DNA from: Lithospermum erythrorhizon | Lineage: Eukaryota; Streptophyta; Magnoliopsida; Boraginales; Boraginaceae | DNA: 64,000 nucleotides | Assembly (NCBI GenBank): GCA_019722365.1 | Contig: JADFUC010001573.1 | Span: 16,573-80,572, forward strand | Direction: 5' to 3' | In this document: one piece after another, positions 60,886 to 64,000 of the stretch | Numbering within the stretch: position 1 is the first letter of the stretch | Layout: the number at the start of each line of letters is the position of its first letter | Notes under the pieces: generated by a model | What the model was told of the DNA's origin: nothing | What the model saw: the letters and a program-made list of their open reading frames with translations, nothing else | The model's database searches: none | Program-made: the position numbers and the translations under genes

Positions 60886-62950
60886 AAACCCAAAAACCCA
60901 AGCTCGATGTCAGCTTTGCCGCCTGGCAGGTCGTCAATCACCGTGTAGTCAACGGATCGAGCAGATGACAACATAAAGAGTTTCTCATTTCATATTGGCC
61001 ACAGGCGATGAATTCATCGTAGAATTCAATAACATGCAGTTAAAACACGGTCACTGAGGTTATGTCTTTCGGCTCTTGTTTCACCTGCATAGCCAAGCAA
61101 TCTGTACAACATCACCGAAATAATACCTGCTCCAAAATCGACAGTTTACTTATTCCACTCCGCAGCTCTCTAGTCAATGCTGTCACCTCGCGATCAACCT
61201 CTCTAGAACCCAGGCATAAAAACGCCTCGCCTCCAGTAAAAAGCGGAGTCGTTTATTAAGCCGAAGTGGGAATACAAATACCACGTATCGATCCCTCACA
61301 TATACATATTCATACTTATATATAATTAACATATGCTTATAAATCAACCAAAGCCACACACAATGACTAATGTACCACAACTCACATAGAATCCTCTTAT
61401 ACGACGTTACATGTAATAATATACACACACGAGATTATAATCATAAATAACGCATAATTCATTCAAGTGGGTCAGCCAAAGACACAAAGGCATCAAACGA
61501 GGAATCCACTCCAAATAATACACATACGTAGAATCCACCTCCACATAACTCCATTTGCGCTTCCACCTCCATCCTCCCATCGGTGCTACACCTCAACGCT
61601 GCATATCATACCAAACCTCCAATCCACGGGGCAACCCAGCCAATATGCACACCACACCAAACCTCCCGGTCAGTCACCTCCGGCAAGTAACACATAAAGT
61701 AATCAAACACTATCAAGACACGCCCACACAACAATACGCCCACACAAAAAACTTTCATAACATGAATCATATTCACAACTATCCCATGATATAAATCATA
61801 ATCAATATCATCGCATGATAGCATAATCTCACTATCTTACAATATAACCCAAAAATCTCAATTATTTCATCATATGAATCATAAATCAGAATTTACACAT
61901 AACATCAATCATAATCACACAATACACATATAAGAATAATCCCAAGATATCACATGTAATATGCACAACATAATATATATGAAAGGTCCCCCATCGTGAG
62001 ATTTGTACTCACCTCAAGTCCAAAAAAGCGTAATAATGGACTTCCTCGCTAGATTCAAAGCCAACTCCTATTCAAGGAAATTATACATTATAACACATTT
62101 TGTAGAATAACCCCTTAGCATCTATATAAACCTCTGAAGTGTTATACCACGCTCACGCATTCAAATTCTCATAACCCTTAGCAATCATCCTATCCTCTCA
62201 AGATTGGTATCACTTTTAATATTCCAAATACAATTCATATTCTAACGCTAACTCTCAGAAATCTCAACATTCGTCATCGCCTTTTGGTTACCCCCAACAA
62301 TAACATCTTTAAGAACATTCTAATCAATCCAACAATCAATTGACAACTAATTCAATCCATTAAATACAACTCTAATTCAAACTAAATGCTATACGAATCC
62401 TTTTTCCAAACTTTCTCAACCCAATCTCTTACCTATCCATTCAAAACCAATAATTTACATCCAAACAACTATATTAATAAAGTCCTCTAAACCTCATATT
62501 ACACCCTTAAAGTTCATTTAAGAAATGTCAATAAAAGTCAATTCCTCAACTTACACCACCACTTTTCAAATCTCAATAATCACTCAAAATCACCGTTAAT
62601 CCCCCCATACGATACTCAAATAACATTTCCTATGCCATAATAAATTCAAGATCTAAAAGTCATCAAAAAATCCAAAAGTCAACTCTTCAAAACTTCAAGA
62701 AATATCTCTTCAAAAGATTTGATCTTTCTTACCTAGATATGATGAGATGAGTATAAAAGAAAACCACAACCTTTGTTCTTGAATTTAGGCTTAATAACCA
62801 TTTGTAGAAATGGAAAAAATTTCCTCATGGGGAAATTTGAGCATTTTCGCCAATGGAGGGGGGAAGTCATAAGGTTTTGATGATTATAGCGGCTGGGTGA
62901 GCTTAATATCAGGCAGAACGGTTTCATGAGATTTGGTGCGAAGGTATCAA
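60886..62950 (-). repeat. 5' LTR of the minus-strand gypsy element (G4)
   Basis: It aligns with G3: 61.17-61.98 kb shows the same order of blocks as 55.66-56.46 kb, including the GCATAAAAACGCCTC block, TTATTAAGCCGA, ACTCACATAGAATCCTCTT and the CATGATATAAATCAT stretches. The LTR 3' end lies near 60.89-60.96 kb. The right part (62.7-62.95 kb) carries the leader also seen in G1 and G2 and merges into an inverted copy. Confidence 0.55.
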
Positions 62951-64000
62951 CTGAAACCAAAATGTAACTTAAATTCTCTTTTCCCCTCTAAATATTCCAG
63001 CACCTACCACCACTATTCTCCATCCTCATCCAAACCTTCTTATTTCCCTCCATGGCCGCAAATGCCTCTCCATTTCCCCCTTGAAATTTTTTTTCATTTC
63101 CTCTCATCGATTGCCGCCTAAATTCAAAGCAACAAAGCTTGTGGATTTTCTCCCTCATCCGAGTATCGTGAGGTGGGATTGGGCCGGTGATTTTAATGAT
63201 TATCGTCAGTGTAAGTCGAGGGTTGACTTTTATTGACTTTTTCTTTAAATTAACTTTTAAATTGTAATATGAGGTTAGAGAACTTTTTAATATAGTTAAG
63301 TTTCTGGTATAGAATTATTGAAGCTGGATGTGGGATAAGAGAGATCGGGCCGAGAAAGCCTGGGGAAACTTCCCATAGCATTTAACGCTTGAATTGGAGG
63401 TTGTATTTGGTGATTAATTAGTTGTCAATTGATTGTTGGATTGATTAGAATGTGCTTAAAGTGTTATTGCTGGGGTACAAGGCGTATGACCGTATTGAGA
63501 TTTTACGAAGTCAGTTATTAATGTAGCGTTAAGGCTGGGAATAGTAAAAGTGTATATGCCTGTCTGGGGATGCCATTTATCATATATTGCAATTTGAATC
63601 GGTGAGACGCAGTATAACACTGGGTTCATATAGATGCCAAGAGAGGTTATTCTACAAAATGTGTTATAATGCATAATTCCTTGAATAGAGTTTCGAGCCT
63701 GATCTAGCACTCCAGGACTCCGCTGGGAAATATTGGCTTTTCATCGTCAGGTTCTCGAGGTGAAAGTACAAATCTCACGATGGGGACTTTCATATATATT
63801 ATGTTGTATATATTACGTGGTGATATCTTTGGGATTATTCTCATATGTGTGTATTGTGTGATTATGATTGATACTATGCAGTAAACTTTGATTTATGATT
63901 CATATGATTTAAAATAATTGAGATTTTCGGATTATATTACGGTGATAATTGAGATTATTATTCATATCATACGATATTAGTGGATTATGATTTATACTGA
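62951..64000 (+). repeat. Third G-family LTR copy, plus strand (runs off the window)
   Basis: The sequence mirrors G4: the block CAAATCTCACGATGGGGACTTTCATATATA at about 63770-63799 is the reverse of 61980-62010, and the last 200 bases mirror about 61.78-61.97 kb. The pyrimidine-rich leader with CCATGGCC (63050) mirrors 62.82-62.88 kb. Together with G4 it forms a large inverted repeat centred near 62.89-62.96 kb. Confidence 0.55.

Overview
The window looks like nuclear DNA of a flowering plant, probably a eudicot. It holds two spliced plant genes, separated and flanked by dense, degenerate transposable elements: LTR retrotransposons of Ty1/copia and Ty3/gypsy type, a hAT transposase relic and a 5S-rRNA-derived TRIM-like element. 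There is no bacterial gene organisation, no CRISPR array, no rRNA operon and no tRNA I could recognise. Long open frames are rare and most are chance frames in decayed repeats.

Layout. 1-4.48 kb: minus-strand copia-type LTR element (E4) cut by the window edge, with a Gag/zinc-knuckle trace. 4.5-7.5 kb: a minus-strand gypsy-type LTR (G1) followed by a plus-strand LTR of the E family. 8.14-11.8 kb: plus-strand gypsy-type LTR (G2) with internal ~95-bp tandem repeats and a primer-binding-like site at its end. 11.8-16 kb: AT-rich unassigned repeats. 16.0-18.0 kb: minus-strand hAT transposase pseudogene. 18.8-20.2 kb: gene 1, two exons, a small basic plant protein of unknown function. 21.0-21.85 kb: ~27-bp AT-rich minisatellite. 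21.85-29.65 kb: plus-strand LTR element E1 with both LTRs. 29.65-34.27 kb: minus-strand relative E2, cut exactly where E1 ends. 34.3-36.0 kb: plus-strand Ty3/gypsy RNase H-integrase remnant. 37.5-45.5 kb: minus-strand E3 with both LTRs. 48.0-54.6 kb: gene 2, a DUF1664-family membrane/coiled-coil protein with 13 recognisable coding exons, a TRIM-like element in intron 2, one GC donor and an early stop. 55.2-62.95 kb: minus-strand Ty3/gypsy element with both LTRs and an RT trace. 62.95-64 kb: a third, plus-strand copy of that LTR, making a large palindrome that leaves the window.

The two genes are reconstructed with intact splice phase almost throughout, whereas copies of one repeat differ by many small insertions and deletions. 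That contrast fits old elements, an error-prone long-read assembly, or both. Exon boundaries were set by hand from splice sites and reading phase; family names come from motif recognition, with no database search. Repeat boundaries are approximate, usually within tens of bases, except where TG...CA ends are visible. The strongest candidates for follow-up are the early stop and GC donor in gene 2, the 5S-like element in its intron, the overlapping upstream ATG of gene 1, and the inverted junction between E1 and E2.
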